Below, piece after piece: positions 29,920 through 40,993 of a stretch of DNA of 64,000 nucleotides. The translations under genes were made by a program, and so were the position numbers. The notes beneath the pieces were generated by a model. The model saw only the letters and a program-made list of their open reading frames with translations. It was not told the origin of the DNA and did not search any database. Position 1 is the stretch's first letter. Each line of letters opens with the position of its first letter. The DNA lies in the NCBI GenBank assembly GCA_963971575.1, contig OZ020618.1, forward strand, positions 7,814,501 through 7,878,500. The letters are read 5' to 3'. The DNA is from Liopterus haemorrhoidalis. Lineage: Eukaryota > Arthropoda > Insecta > Coleoptera > Dytiscidae.

Positions 29920-30448
29920 ACAACCATTATTTTTTATATCTTTGATTTTGCATTTTAACAAAATTTTATTAAATCTATAAATTTGTTCAATGTTCATGCA
30001 CACACATTTCAGGTATAATCTTGGTTTTCGGTTGATCAAATTTAAAAACTACATAAATACAATGGTTAACACGAAAAATTATGGATTTAAAATTTTTGTC
30101 TATACAACATTATGTAGTTTTCATGAATTCTTTGGTTTTAAATACTTTTACGTCTTTTTATTTTAGGAAGCATTGTTGTATCTATAACTAATATATAATA
30201 TGTTACCCCAAAACTAAGGAACGAGTGCATCGATTTAAAAAAAATCTTCAGCTTGCTCTTGGCATTGTCTTTATGATAAAATAGCCCTTTATATGACTCT
30301 GACTGTCCCTAATATATTTTTTTTTATTTTTATTGAAATAAATTGCATAAGAATATTAATGGTAAAAACTCTGTACCTAATTATCGTACGACAGTCTGGT
30401 TTGTACCAACGTGTTCAAATAATATATTATGCAACCATCATGGAATGA
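29920..30448. other. Spacer, nothing recognised
   Basis: AT-rich without visible coding or repeat structure. Confidence 0.4.
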
Positions 30449-30525
30449 TGGTCATTTCACACGAGTATGAAAGTTGCCCCACGAGCCGCAGCGAGTAGCG
30501 CAATTCATACAAGTGAGAAATGACT
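30449..30525. repeat. Short CpG-containing palindrome
   Basis: TCATTTCACACGAGTATGAA...GTTGC pairs imperfectly with GCGCAATTCATACAAGTGAG...AAATGA around CCCACGAGCCGCAGCGAGT. Resembles the palindromes at 31230-31378 and 45045-45162 in layout: AT stems, CG-rich loop. Confidence 0.65.
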
Positions 30526-30559
30526 ATTCAATGCAAGTTTCATACTATGCTTTTTTCAC

Positions 30560-30900
30560 GACTATAACTTTATTGTTTATTTAATTTTTATTCAGTTCCC
30601 TTTAAAAACTAACAATAATTTGACAGTTGCTTTCAACCTATTTATTACGTCGCCTAACAACGGTAATGTACGTGTCATATGGAATTTAAATTCAAATAAA
30701 ATAACAATATTTTCGTCAACTGATTAATTGACGGACCAAGGCCAACTCTATTTAAAATATGTATTTGCAAAATTCGACAACTTTAACTGTATTATTTAAT
30801 TTTAATTCGGTTTCCTTTACAAAGTAACAATAATTTGACATATGCTTTCAACCTATTTATTATGTTACCTAGCATCAGTCGGCCATTGCTGCCTGAACCT
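30560..30900. repeat. Direct repeat, two units about 215 bp apart
   Basis: AACAATAATTTGACAGTTGC...CTTTCAACCTATTTATTACG (about 30570-30665) and AACAATAATTTGACATATGC...CTTTCAACCTATTTATTATG (about 30788-30885) are clear relatives. Non-coding. Confidence 0.75.
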
Positions 30901-30995
30901 GTTTTGTAATGAGCTCAACCTGTTACGTAATGAGCTTATTACGTAATACTTCCACTCAAAATTGAAAAAATATGTGTAATTTTTCGTAGAATACT

Positions 30996-31171
30996 TATAT
31001 TTTTCCTTTAATTTAAGCGGAACTAGAATTTGAAAACTAGTAACTCTTAACGTTTAGATGAGGCTTTTTATCATTTTAATTAACAACATCCAATTTTAAT
31101 TGTTAAAAAGAGAGCTCGAAACTACAATAATAAATTTCATTTGCCCTATTAAACGTTTGGAATAGCCCTAT
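30996..31171 (+). mobile_element. GCGGAACTA-family, diverged full copy
   Basis: CCTTTAATTTAAGCGGAACT at the left, ACTAGTAACTCTTAACGTTT, and AAACGTTTGGAATAGCCCTA at the right; both TIRs recognisable. Confidence 0.8.
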
Positions 31172-31189
31172 ATTTGGTTATATTTTTCC

Positions 31190-31535
31190 CGCGATGTATT
31201 TTTTTTGAGCTCTCGATAGTTTTCTTATAGGTGAGTTCGGGTAGCAAGATCGGAGGGTTCCGAGTCACTCTGTTTAACTCCAGACCGCTCGAGGAAACGA
31301 GTTTAGACCTTTTCTCGAACGCTCTGAAGTTAAACAGAGTGACTCGGAGCACTCCGAGCTTGCTTCCCGAACTCATCTCATATGTGGGTCAAATAGTTGT
31401 ACAAACACGCCAAATTTCAAATTTCTAGATACAGCCGTTTCGCCAAAATTTTTACCGAACAGACAGACAGACATATGATTGAGGTTATAAAGGTTTTTGG
31501 TCATATCTACAAAACCCTAAAAATGACGTATTTCT
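31190..31535 (-). mobile_element. CTGT-family fragment split by a palindromic MITE
   Basis: Minus-strand left end of the family: ATTTTTAGGGTTTTGTAGAT (31525 down), three CTGT units, ACGGCTGTATCTAGAAATTT, then a break at 31378/31230 and continuation to about 31190 with GAGCTCAAAAAAAATACATC. The rest of the element is missing. Confidence 0.75.
31230..31378. mobile_element. Palindromic MITE with about 54-bp arms
   Basis: GTGAGTTCGGGTAGCAAGAT and (right, inward) GATGAGTTCGGGAAGCAAGC, extending through CCGAGTCACTCTGTTTAACT in both arms; about 150 bp in total with a CG-rich centre. Frames on both strands (31149-31428) are the mirror of the palindrome, not genes. It sits within a CTGT fragment. Confidence 0.85.
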
Positions 31536-31984
31536 ATCGCTCTTTTAATTTAAGAAATAAATAAAATGCCCTCGTATATGGTTTTTATATTTTTTTACGT
31601 GGAAAAACATAAGCATATTTTTTTCTCCAGGCGAGGAAACACACTGTTTTGTATTTTTTTGAGATTCACACCTAAATGAACGAAAACAAAGATTCAGTAT
31701 TGATCGAAACAATTTATATGTAAATGATACACGATGTAAAAAACATCTTTTTTTGCCACATTGCTCGTTTTGCATGACGAAGCAAAAGAGTTTACAATTA
31801 AAAATTTTAATTTAGATAAATACGGTAAAGGTCCATCCATTGATTCTAAATATATTTGTTTTCCTGTACCCTCGTCAAAGGGAATAAAAAAAATACATCA
31901 ATTCAGAACTACAAAGGCAAGTTTAATTTTGAAAAGCTAAAATTTATGGGACAATTTAAAATAAAAAACATTTAACACCTAAAG
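31536..31984. other. Spacer, nothing recognised
   Basis: AT-rich; a 76-codon minus frame 31545-31775 has no known motif. Confidence 0.4.
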
Positions 31985-32040
31985 GGAACAACTGTTTAGG
32001 TTAGATTAGGTTATGTTACGTTAGGCAAAGTTAGATTAGG
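31985..32040. repeat. Degenerate GGTTAGATTAGGTT repeat
   Basis: TTTAGGTTAGATTAGGTTAT and AAAGTTAGATTAGGTTAGC: interspersed TTAGG-type words. Insect telomeres use TTAGG, but this is short, interrupted and internal; a dispersed simple repeat is likelier than a telomere. Confidence 0.7.
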
Positions 32041-32520
32041 TTAGCAGAGGCGCGCACCCGTAAATTTGTCGGGGGGGGGTCTCAAATGCACATTTTTTTT
32101 TCTTGGGAGCTCCCATACGCTATTTATAGTTTCTCTTCCAAATCTGGGCTGAGCAGCTGACTTAACTTAAAGTTATGTTTTAGTTTGTTTTTGTATGGAG
32201 TTTTAGGGCATAAAAAAGAGGTTTCAGCTTGCGGAAAGATTTTCTGAACACGTTGATGCAAATCAAACTTTCATAGAATAAATAGTCCTAAGCATTTATG
32301 TTTTTAGGAAATTATTGCCAAATTTTAAACATTTTGCTTGATTTTGATTATTTTGAAAGAATTCAGGGACCTTGAAAGTCATAAAAAGGGCATATTTTAT
32401 CTATTATGTAATGACAATATACTTTTTTCGCGCTTAAAAGGCCCTCTATTATTCTATTTAAAATAATAGAGAGCCCATTTAAATTTTACCACCAAGGGCC
32501 CCCAAGCAACTTAATTCGCC
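32041..32520. other. Spacer with CAGAGGCGCGCACCC word
   Basis: CAGAGGCGCGCACCC near 32045, then a nine-G run at 32070, looks like the start of an hAT-type element similar to 15821; no matching end seen. The rest may be the decayed interior of the hAT gene that follows. Confidence 0.4.
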
Positions 32521-32795
32521 AATGCTCCTTTTCGTATTCGTTCGATGCCGAGCCGATCCGTTGCAATTGATGTAACGTATTTGCATTTGACATTTGTAAA
32601 AATTTATTTATTCTTGTTCTTTTTACCTTGTGCTGCCCTGGAACCAATGCAGCAGTTAAAAAAGTTTTTTCAATTGCTAGTGAGTTTTGGACAAGTGAGA
32701 AATCTAGATTGAATGTTGATAGCTGCAGCACTTGCCGTAAAATTCAATATGAAGGATATTTCTTGTTCAGATATTACCAATATATTGTTAAATGA
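32521..32795 (+). pseudogene. hAT transposase C-terminal (dimerisation) remnant
   Basis: The plus frame ending at TGA 32793-32795 reads CCPGTNAAVKKVFSIASEFW, then TSEKSRLNVDSCSTCRKI. PGTNAAVE-x-VFS followed by a W and RL-x-x is the conserved hAT C-terminal dimerisation region. Upstream, NVFAFDICKNLFILVLFTL keeps the frame but an in-frame TAA lies near 32571. Only the last quarter of a protein normally over 500 residues is seen. Confidence 0.75.
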
Positions 32796-33846
32796 TAATT
32801 TGATAAAAAATATTCATTCGATTGCTAAGTACTCATTTAAATAATAATTAATCATTATAAGTTTTTTTCAACAAAGTTTTTATTTTACATTTATCATATT
32901 ATAGTGTATTATTGCTGCAAAGAAAAAAATGAAAAAAAAAAAATTACGATATTTCCTTGTGTTCTCCTTTTCATTGTAATTTTTGTTTTTTTTTAACGAT
33001 ATTTCCTTGTGTCCTCCCTTTCATTGTAAAAAAGTTGGTCACCTTACTATTAATACCATATTTGATAATTATTCAACTAATGCTGAAACGAACAGAATTT
33101 GGGTTTTTAGTAACTTTTGATAGCCGCGTTTTGCCAATATTTTTGGCAAAACTCGATATATATTTAAAGAATAGTGCCTTAATTTAGATGTCCAAATGTG
33201 TGTTAAATGTGTGAGAATAATAAATTATTCATCCAATATCACCTTTGAAATAACCTTGAGTTTATTTTTTTATGAAAGCGATTTACATTGGTAGTGATGT
33301 ACAATCTGTGTAGTGTCTGATAGCGTGTAAATGTGCATGGTATCTAGAGAACCTGGACGTGTTACATTCCCGATTGATCTGCTAGCTTCATCGTATTACC
33401 GTCCGGCTACATTGAACTGCACACCGAATTCAATCTTTATTGCTTACAACCACCATATTTCCAATTTGAATTGGAAATTGTCAGACCCATCTACATGCTA
33501 AAATCAACACTAAATCTTAATGAAGGAGGACATTATTATACATTAAAAATAAGAGAGCTTTGCTTCATTCATATCGACACAAATATCGATACAAGTATTA
33601 GTTAATAGAGGATCATTTGAATAGTTCAGGACCTGGTAATGATACGAAGAAATGCTTTTTTTTTTTTATCTAATTCTGTGTTCTTAATCTAGAACTTAGA
33701 ATTAACGTTAAATTAGTACTTAACATTAAATCTGTACGTAGAAATTAAGCAGTGTTCCAATGTAAATTAAGAAATTAAGACACTGACAGAAATTACTATC
33801 GATTTCTACTTTATCGATCGATATTTGACAGCTGTTTACATTTGCC
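32796..33846. other. Spacer with ATATTTCCTTGTGT repeat
   Basis: ACGATATTTCCTTGTGT...CCT...TTTCATTGTAA occurs twice (32946-32983 and 32996-33029). From 33260 to 33480 composition is more even (GTTACATTCCCGATTGATCT) but no frame is convincing. Confidence 0.45.
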
Positions 33847-34031
33847 ACAGGCTATTCCAAACGATTAGATGGAACCAACTGGAATTTTCATTTTTGTAAG
33901 TTGTCATGAGCACTTATTTTATGGTTTGAAGCAGGCTTTTGCTAAACAAAATTATCAAAAGCATCAATTAATCTGTAAAAGTAACTATAATTGAAAATCT
34001 AGTTCCGCCTAAACCAAAGAAACATACTTTA
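33847..34031 (-). mobile_element. GCGGAACTA-family, full short copy
   Basis: Reverse: CAGGCTATTCCAAACGATTA at 33848, GGCTTTTGCTAAACAAAATT core, TCTAGTTCCGCCTAAACCAA and AGAAACATACTTTA at the other end. 185 bp. Confidence 0.88.
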
Positions 34032-34185
34032 ATGAGTTTTTGAGTGTTTCATAGTTCTGAAAAGAATTAAAATAGAGGGAAGATTTATATCTATGCTCAT
34101 AGAAAACAGAAAGATATGGATAGAAACGGAACAATATGATCATACAAATTTTTAGGTTAAGACAAATTATTAGGTTAAGAGTATG

Positions 34186-34369
34186 AACTGTCAGTTGCTT
34201 TAGGTGACGACAGAGTACTCATGGACAGGCTGATACTCTTCCTGAGATAATCGAACTTACTGTTTTATTTGTGAAGTCTTACACCTTATTTTAATGCTAT
34301 TTCTACACTGTGATATTCGAATATAATTGGCACCTTTACAGCCTCTTACTATCAACCTGCGTCGGTTCA
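34186..34369 (+). pseudogene. 3' end of an RNase H-type LINE, 5'-truncated
   Basis: TATGAACTGTCAGTTGCTTT begins a piece that reads ELSVALGDDRVLMDRLILFL, then TGA where the relative at 49792-50400 has RE. It continues into the same 3' UTR (TGTGATATTCGA, CAGCCTCTTACTATCA). It stops exactly where the CTGT fragment starts. Severe 5' truncation is typical of LINE copies. Confidence 0.8.
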
Positions 34370-35760
34370 TTTTTAGGGTGTTGTAGGTATGACCACCAAA
34401 AAACCCTTATAACGTCACTCATATGTCTCTCTGTCTGTCTGTACCAGGGATATGAAACTCATATACACGGCCTTGAAACGGTTTTAAGTTATATTCCATC
34501 CACCGACAGCGCTAAAAGCGTTTTTTTTTAACCAACATTTTGAGAACACTTCATTATCGGCAATTTACGGCAATTGTTTTTGACGTTGTAATGATAGGTG
34601 ACAGTAAATTATGATTGTGACAGTGATGAATTTTATAAGAAATTTTAAATATTAGCACCATTTTTTTATTTTCAAATGGTGTAGTGTAATTAATAATATT
34701 TTAAATGGTAAATACAAAAGAAATATAAATAGTGTAATAAAAAAAAAATGGCACAGACTAAATTTAATATGTACAATAAAAGTAAATATAAAAGTAAAAA
34801 ATTAATACTTGTTTATTTATTTCATATGCTTGCTTGCAAATAAAATAATAAATCTTAATGCTTACTGAAGTATTAACTTTTAACAATTGTAATTAATTTT
34901 AATTTTAGGAAATTAATTAGGAGAGTTTTAAATAAATTAATCATAATTTTCGGTTCAAGGCAATCTTTAGTTTTCTACCAAAATTACATTTTATTTTTCA
35001 ATTTTGGTAGAAAATTAATGATCGCGCGATTCATAGCAATTTAAAATATATTTGAGTGCAGTGCGGGTTGCATACTATCTAATCCTAGTTCATATTACAA
35101 CCACGAATGTCGCAACTATCGCTGTCCAAAGCCGTAACGTGGGAGTCCGCTATATTCCTTGTTTTATAATTTGTGGTCTGTAATGTAGCAATTATAGCCA
35201 AACGGCTTAATATAGAAACTTGACATTTGGTAAGCTTATACAACTCTTTGACCCACATATAGGAAAAATACTGAGAGTTCAAAAAACACATCCCCAGGTA
35301 AATATAAACAAATATTTAATTAATGTAAAAATATATATTTTTAAAAAAATTATGAATGGGGTAACAAATAAAACCTCTTATGTCGGGTTGCTAATGTAAG
35401 AGTTTTCTCTAACTCAAGTTAAAATCATTTGTTTTTATATGTTGCAAAATACGAAAACAATGACTACTCGGACTACATAAGTTTAAGAACCCCTGATTTA
35501 ATGAATACTTGGGTACGAAGTAAATGCAGATAAAATCCCTAGGCTGATCCTATGACGTAATATTCGCAAATTATTTAAATTTAGTTTAAATTAAATGGAA
35601 GCTCTTAATATTCAAATGCCGAATAAAAATGATTATCAAAACCTGCTGATTTTGATTTGACTATAGAAAAAAAAAATCTCTTAGACATCCAGCATTCTGT
35701 TGACTTCTTACACTTATTAAATACCTACAAAACGCTGAAATGTGTGAAAATTCACACTTC
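34370..35760 (+). mobile_element. CTGT-family copy, fragmented
   Basis: Left end TTTTTAGGGTGTTGTAGGTA with three CTGT units to about 34445. The interior is picked up again at 35185 (TATAGCCAAACGGCTTAATA, TATACAACTCTTTGACCCAC) to about 35400. The right end AAATACCTACAAAACGCTGA and GTGTGAAAATTCACACTTCA is at 35719-35756. Unrelated DNA fills 34455-35180 and most of 35410-35700, so insertions or rearrangement have broken it. Confidence 0.65.
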
Positions 35761-36410
35761 ACATCAATTTTTTACTTTGTGACGTAATTCCTCTTTCACT
35801 GAATCACCTATATTACCTATAGCAGCAAGGGAAACAGTAAATAAGCTCACACTTCCCTTTTAGTTCAAAGGCACTCTCTTTCCCCATTCATCATACTCAC
35901 CTGACTTGACCACGTGTTAATTTTTTTTCATTTAAATTAGATAGCAAGACCTATTTTTAGCAGTTGTACCAACTTTAAATAAAAACTGCTGGGTAATGCC
36001 AACCTTTTTATTATCATTAAAAGAATTCAAAATAAACGGCTTAAATAAATGTTAGTAGCAACTAGAATTTTATATTTTTTGCTGATGTAGATTTTTAAAG
36101 CCAGACTGCAATTTTACCTGCGTTGGTATTTAAATACCGCTTTGCAGGCCATTAGTACTGGTACAGAGTTAAATTTGTATTCAGGCACATATGTCTCTCC
36201 ATGTTCTGAATTAAAATAACTATAACTATTTTAACTATTCATTTTAAATATCGATTTTTGTGGAATCCTTGTGGAACACAAATTACACTAAACTGTTTCA
36301 ATTTTTGTGGTTTGAAGTAATTTAAACAATATATCTTTAAAATAAACTTGGCAATCTACGAAGTTTGCGATTTATTCTTAATAATATTTGATGTACAAAA
36401 ATTATTGAGG
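35761..36410. other. Spacer, nothing recognised
   Basis: AT-rich with an ordinary base mix; no repeats or frames recognised. Confidence 0.4.
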
Positions 36411-37110
36411 CTACCTTATTCCAGAAACAGCTTCAGGGGTCGGAGAACCGGGGTAAAGACGTAATTTTTGGGGGTTATGAGATATTAATAGACGTAAATG
36501 ATATAAATACAAAAAATCATAAAAAGTGCGTTTCTAAATACGTTAGAAATTTGTGCGAATTGATGCCCCAAACGCTGCACGCAGGTATACCCGTTTGGTT
36601 CGAAGATTTCCTATTGGAAACAAAAAGCTAATCAAAACAAGATAGCTGCTTTTCCAAAATTAGCTTTGTTTTTAGAAGATTCGAATGATACTTGTTTTAA
36701 GGACATCAAGGTCACAATCAACAAACATCTTGGCAATCTAAAAGACCGTTTCGGTCAGTATTTTCCAGGACTTAATATAAGTACAGTGAGTTGGGTTATA
36801 GATCCTTTTAAATTCCAAATATCTGACGCGCCAGAAGAGCCAGAAGGGTTGCTCGAATCACTTTTGGAACTGAGATCAAATAATGAAGCACGTCTATTTG
36901 AAAACATAACGGATCTGTCACATTTTTGAATCTCAAGAGCTGTAAAGTCTTTCAAAATTGTTCATGAGGAGGCAATTAAAAACTTGTTGCCATTTGCAAC
37001 AACTTATCTCTGTGAAGAAGGCTTTTCCATTCTAACGAACATTACAATCGACGGATCCCAAAGACTGTATCCAAATCTCACTAACATCAAAAAGTTCCGA
37101 TTTTGATGTT
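36411..37110 (+). pseudogene. hAT (ZBED5/Buster-like) transposase, C-terminal half
   Basis: The plus frame reads TLFQKQLQGS (36417 on), open to a TAA near 36630. Then NKIAAFPKLALFLEDSND, HLGNLKDRFGQYFPGL, WVIDPFKFQ and LLELRSNNEARLFENITDLS. A TGA at 36927-36929 stands where relatives usually have W. The frame continues unbroken with AIKNLLPFATTYLCEEGFSI and LTNI. LPFATTYLCE-x-GFS is the signature of ZBED5-like hAT proteins near the C-terminal dimerisation region. With two stops it is a pseudogene, though the conserved blocks are well preserved. A rosa-type element follows 60 bp downstream. Confidence 0.85.
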
Positions 37111-37172
37111 ATTATATCAAAAATTAAACAACATTATTTCTCCTCATATATTTGTTTAAATTCATCAAAATA

Positions 37173-38449
37173 CAAGGTGTCTCAAAAGAAATTTTATATT
37201 TATTTAGCTTACTGCGTGAACGCAACGTATCCGAGGTGCGCGGGGTTATGTCAATCGGTAGCCTGGCTCTTGGGAATTCAGTCGCTATGGAGCGTTTCTT
37301 GGGAGCAGACCGAGCGTTATGCGTGCGAGAGTTTTACAAAAACGGTGATTCGGCGACTGTAGCACGTAGAAAATTCTGCAGTATTCGAGGTTTTCGCCAC
37401 TTAAATGATGCGCCAAGCATTCCTCTCATTCGACATTGGGTTAAAAAGTTTGAAGAGACTGGTACAACGCTGAATAAATCAAAATCCGGGCGACCTAGGT
37501 CATCAAGAACGGTAGAAAACGTGGAGAATGTTAATCAGTCTGTTCGTGACGACCCGAACCTTTCAATTCGGAAGCGCGCAAGTGCTTTAAATGTGCATAG
37601 ATCATCATTACATCGCATTATGGTATTGGTGCAAGAATTAAAGCCCCAAGATGCCAGTCAGAGGCTTAGTTTCGTAAATCAGGTGATTGAGCGATTTTCA
37701 ACGTTTACCAACATTTTGTTTTCGGATGAAGCTCATTTTCATCTTAATGGTCACGTAAATAAGCAGAACTGCCGCTACTGGAGTGCAACGAATCCGAAAC
37801 GCAAACATCAGAAACCCCTACATTCGCCTAAAGTGACCGTATGGGCTGCGATGTCGGCGCGAGGAATTATCAGCTCTTACTTTTTTGAAGACGAAAGGGG
37901 GCGTGCAGTTACAGTGAATTCAGAGCGTTATGTGGAGATGTTAGACAACTTCTTGGTACCTGAACTGCAAAACTTTCCTGGCTATAACCAAAGAACATGG
38001 TTCCAACAGGACGGAGCAACTTCACACACATCCAATATGTCTCTGCCACGTGTTCGTGTAATTTTCTCTGGCAAATTGATCTCCCGGAGAGGTGACATAA
38101 ATTGGCCTCCACGCAGTCCAGATTTAACCCCTATGGACTTTTTCCTATGGGGTTATCTTAAATCTAAAGTTTACGCCAATAAACCGACTTCACTGGCGCA
38201 TTTGAAAGAAAATATCCGTCACGAAATGGCAGCCATCCCTGAATCCACCTGCCGAGACGTCATAAGTAATTTTACTGTTCGATTAAATGAGTGCCGAGAA
38301 CGCGAGGGTCTACATTTAGACGATATTATTTTTAAGAAATAAATCCCCAAAAAGTATATTTTAATAATTAATAAACATTTTTTCTATATACGGCTTACTT
38401 TTTTTTTTAATCGATCCACTAAATATAAAATTTCTTTTGAGACACCTTG
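37173..38449 (+). mobile_element. Rosa-type (DD41D) mariner-like element, copy 1
   Basis: Ends CAAGGTGTCTCAAAAGAAAT and the same read inward from 38449, the inverted identity continuing through TTTATATTTA; TA flanks at 37171-37172 and 38450-38451. 1277 bp with an open transposase frame. The twin at 53743-55054 is inverted and about 35 bp longer. Completeness of ends and gene indicates recent activity. Confidence 0.95.
37287..38342 (+). CDS. DD41D (rosa-type) transposase, intact frame with an 11-codon deletion
   Basis: 351 residues from ATG 37287 (MERFLGADRAL); the open frame extends further upstream into the TIR, but this Met matches the second copy. Residues 1-110: N-terminal helix-turn-helix pair (REFYKNGDSATVARRKF, SGRPRSSRTVENV linker, SIRKRASALNVHRSSLHRIM). 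Catalytic triad: D147 in LFSDEAHFHLNG, D242 in QQDGATSHT, D284 in SPDLTPMDFFLWG; 41 residues lie between the last two, hence DD41D. The enzyme would cut DNA at its TIRs and insert at TA. Compared with copy 2, 36 nt coding HKDLKLHPYKIQ after HRIM are replaced by one GTA codon, an in-frame loss of 11 residues between the DNA-binding and catalytic parts, so activity is uncertain. Confidence 0.9.
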   Translation: MERFLGADRALCVREFYKNGDSATVARRKFCSIRGFRHLNDAPSIPLIRHWVKKFEETGTTLNKSKSGRPRSSRTVENVENVNQSVRDDPNLSIRKRASALNVHRSSLHRIMVLVQELKPQDASQRLSFVNQVIERFSTFTNILFSDEAHFHLNGHVNKQNCRYWSATNPKRKHQKPLHSPKVTVWAAMSARGIISSYFFEDERGRAVTVNSERYVEMLDNFLVPELQNFPGYNQRTWFQQDGATSHTSNMSLPRVRVIFSGKLISRRGDINWPPRSPDLTPMDFFLWGYLKSKVYANKPTSLAHLKENIRHEMAAIPESTCRDVISNFTVRLNECREREGLHLDDIIFKK

Positions 38450-38451
38450 TA

Positions 38452-39329
38452 CACTCTTTTTATGAATTGTAATCATTTGTTATGTCTAATTTTATAAAGT
38501 TTATTGTGCGTTAACACCCTTCTTATTTTATTTTTTCTTAAATATAATTTTTTTGATATTATAAAAAATTATATTTTTGCGTCTTTTGCAACATTTGTAG
38601 TACAACCAAGAATTAAACAATAGGATAGCATTTCAACAATTCCTTTTTATATTTACAATTGTATTTAAATTTGCTTGACAATTGCCCTTGTAGTGTTATC
38701 AAAAACGATCTTTACTGTGTTCAGAAATAAGTTAATAAAACAGTATCTATTAATCTAATACAAAAAGTTTTCGAAAAGTTGAAATAATTTAAAATTCAAA
38801 ACACTATTCTGCATTGTAGTTTGAAACGTAGCGATAAGCGAGAATGCAGGGGTGTTAAACTTCTGCAGCTATCTTTTATCTCCCTAATATTTAAATTCCG
38901 TCGGTAGCTGTTCTAGCTGTTGACCCACAGCTATTCAATTTATATTCAGGTACATGTCTGTTCAGGGTTCGTAGTCGGTTAGTGCCATGATGGCCACCAG
39001 ATAAGCTCGCCCTGATTATAAACTGTCTCGGGGGGAGTTAATGATATTAATAATTCTAAATTGACGTCAATTTGGTGCGACTTGCTGACATGCTAAACAG
39101 TTATTGACTACACTGAATTTACACGCAAATTTTCCAATTGTTAATTTTATGTTCGAACATTAACGGGATGATCTTTATTACATCAAATTATTTAATCCAT
39201 TATCTTATGTCATATTATATTTTAAAGGGGTCTAACAATAGACACACCAGAAAATTTGTAGGAGACAACACGTCAGTGGTGGCTGAGACAGGGTGGCGCT
39301 GGGACAGTGACCCCCTAAAAATTTTTAAT
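38452..39329. other. Spacer, nothing recognised
   Basis: AT-rich with a few even-composition stretches (near 38890-39010). A plus frame 39138-39536 begins here and runs into the hAT element; its repeated FRFGF-like text comes from the CGGTTTTCG repeats. Confidence 0.4.
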
Positions 39330-39337
39330 AAAAAAAC

Positions 39338-39870
39338 CAGGGCTTCAAACCATTATTTTTTTTGTTTCGGTTTTCGTTCCGGTTCAATTAAAAAATATAT
39401 GTATCAGTTCGGTTTCGGTTTTCGTTCCGGCAAAAATAACGGTTTTTTTCGGTTTTCGGTTTTCAGTTCAGTTCCGAATGATAAATTTTTTAATGCTTTT
39501 ATTTATATTAGAAATTTATTTTCTACTATAATTTAGAAGAACATTTTATTTCTTATTTTGTAATAATCATACCAAGGCCGCTGCCGCGAGGGGGTGGGGG
39601 ATCCGGGCGTCCATCCCCGCCCCTCGAAATAAAACAAGCGGTTTTTTTTACGTACCAGTTAAAAAAATTACGTTTTTTTTCTGCCCATCATTTTAAAAAA
39701 TAATCTTAAATAAAATGTATTTTATATTTTGGTTCATTCCCATAAACATTATTTGAACCGAAATAAACCGATATTTTTTTTTTCGGTTCATCTCCGGTTT
39801 TCGTTCCGACAAAAATAACGTTTTTTTTTTCGGTTTTCGGTTTTCGGTTCAGTTCCGGTTCGAAGCCCTG
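39338..39870. mobile_element. Non-autonomous hAT with CGGTTTTCG arrays, 8-bp duplication AAAAAAAC
   Basis: Ends CAGGGCTTCAAACC and (inward) CAGGGCTTCGAACCGGAACT. AAAAAAAC precedes (39330-39337) and follows (39871-39878); since this is partly an A-run the duplication is good but not decisive. Subterminal arrays of TTTCGGTTTTCGTTCCGG at both ends; a GC-rich centre with CCGCGAGGGGGTGGGGGATC. No transposase. Confidence 0.88.
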
Positions 39871-39878
39871 AAAAAAAC

Positions 39879-40639
39879 TGAATTAAAAAACTCATTTATA
39901 TTTTAAAATTGCATTAAACTAGCTAAATATATCTGCGTATATTTATTTTTACTATTTCTAATTCAAAAAATTTTCATTTGTGTTAGATTTTAAAAATTTA
40001 GATCTAGAAAACAGTGCTTAGGTGGCTCCACTCCTAGTAGTATCCCAATGCACAGTCACAGTGTTGCCATATGCGATTTCTAATGTATGAATCTACGCAA
40101 GTAATAAAAATGGACTGGAAAGGGCAACAGCGGCGAAGTTTAGTGTGTATTATTAGTGAATTTTGGCCGGTGTCCTTGGCTTAGTTCGTTTGTTTTGATT
40201 TGTGATAAGTACTCAGACGTAAAACTGGATACAATGCGTTATATTAAAACTATCGTGCTTTATTATGAAACTATATTATTAATATAAAATATTGGCCCTC
40301 ATTGGCTGAAATTGAATATTTCAAAATCGAGAGTTCAGTAAAAAACAATGGTAATAATTTAGAATGGGGCACCCATAGCTATAATTTTTTAACGACCGAT
40401 GATTAAGCTGTCTGTAGCTCGGAGTATAATAAAAAATTATTTATGTAAAATAAAAAATATTTCACTTTCAAGTATGAAAGTATTGAAAGCGAAATATTTT
40501 TAATTATTTTTATTTTTATTATGGTCAACTTCGGTCATTGTTTTACCAACTTCCACATCGCGTTTTCGAGAAAAATCTTATTCCCTCTACCTTGATACAT
40601 TGTGTTGATATACACAATGTATCTAAATATGTTTCACGG
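39879..40639. other. Spacer with repeat shared with 17.8 kb and a short hairpin
   Basis: CTGTAGCTCGGAGTATAATA at 40411 matches 17850. TTTCACTTTCAAG/CTTTCAATAC words nearby are part of the same repeat. ATTGTGT-TGAT-ATACACAAT (about 40599-40618) is a small hairpin. Confidence 0.5.
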
Positions 40640-40993
40640 GCTAGATTGTGGGCCAGATATTTAAAAATCATAGAGGACGGGTGGAAGAAATTTTGAAAAT
40701 CATTTGAATTGAAATCATTTGAATTAAATCATTTAAATGAAATCATTTGAATTAAATCATTTAAATGAAATCATTTGAATTGAAATCATTTCAATTGAAA
40801 AACATGGGGAAGAAATTCTGAAAATAAATTAAGGAAATGGGGGAGGGGAGAAATTCCGAAAATCTTTTGAGGTCAGGGAAGGAGGGTGATTCCAAAAAAC
40901 AAGGGACAGATATTTTATGAGAGCTGTTGGAAACTTATTGTTGAGCCGGATTCGGCCCACGGGCCATGGGCTGAACACCATTGCAGTCATTTT
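40640..40993. repeat. hAT-like end with a 14-bp minisatellite
   Basis: 40697-40800 is about eight units of AATCATTTGAATTG/AATCATTTAAATGA. The right part, GCCGGATTCGGCCCACGGGC then CATGGGCTGAACACCATTG, read on minus starts CAATGGTGTTCAGCCCATGG, a common hAT-type end. The left end and target duplication were not found. Confidence 0.6.

Noticed and set aside
31985..32040. Telomeric TTAGG repeat
   Set aside because: Short, interrupted and internal; more like a dispersed simple repeat.
37177..38112. Additional frames within the rosa-type element (for example 37909-38112 minus, and the mirror at 54081-54284 plus)
   Set aside because: Shadows of the transposase gene in other frames, present in both copies for that reason.
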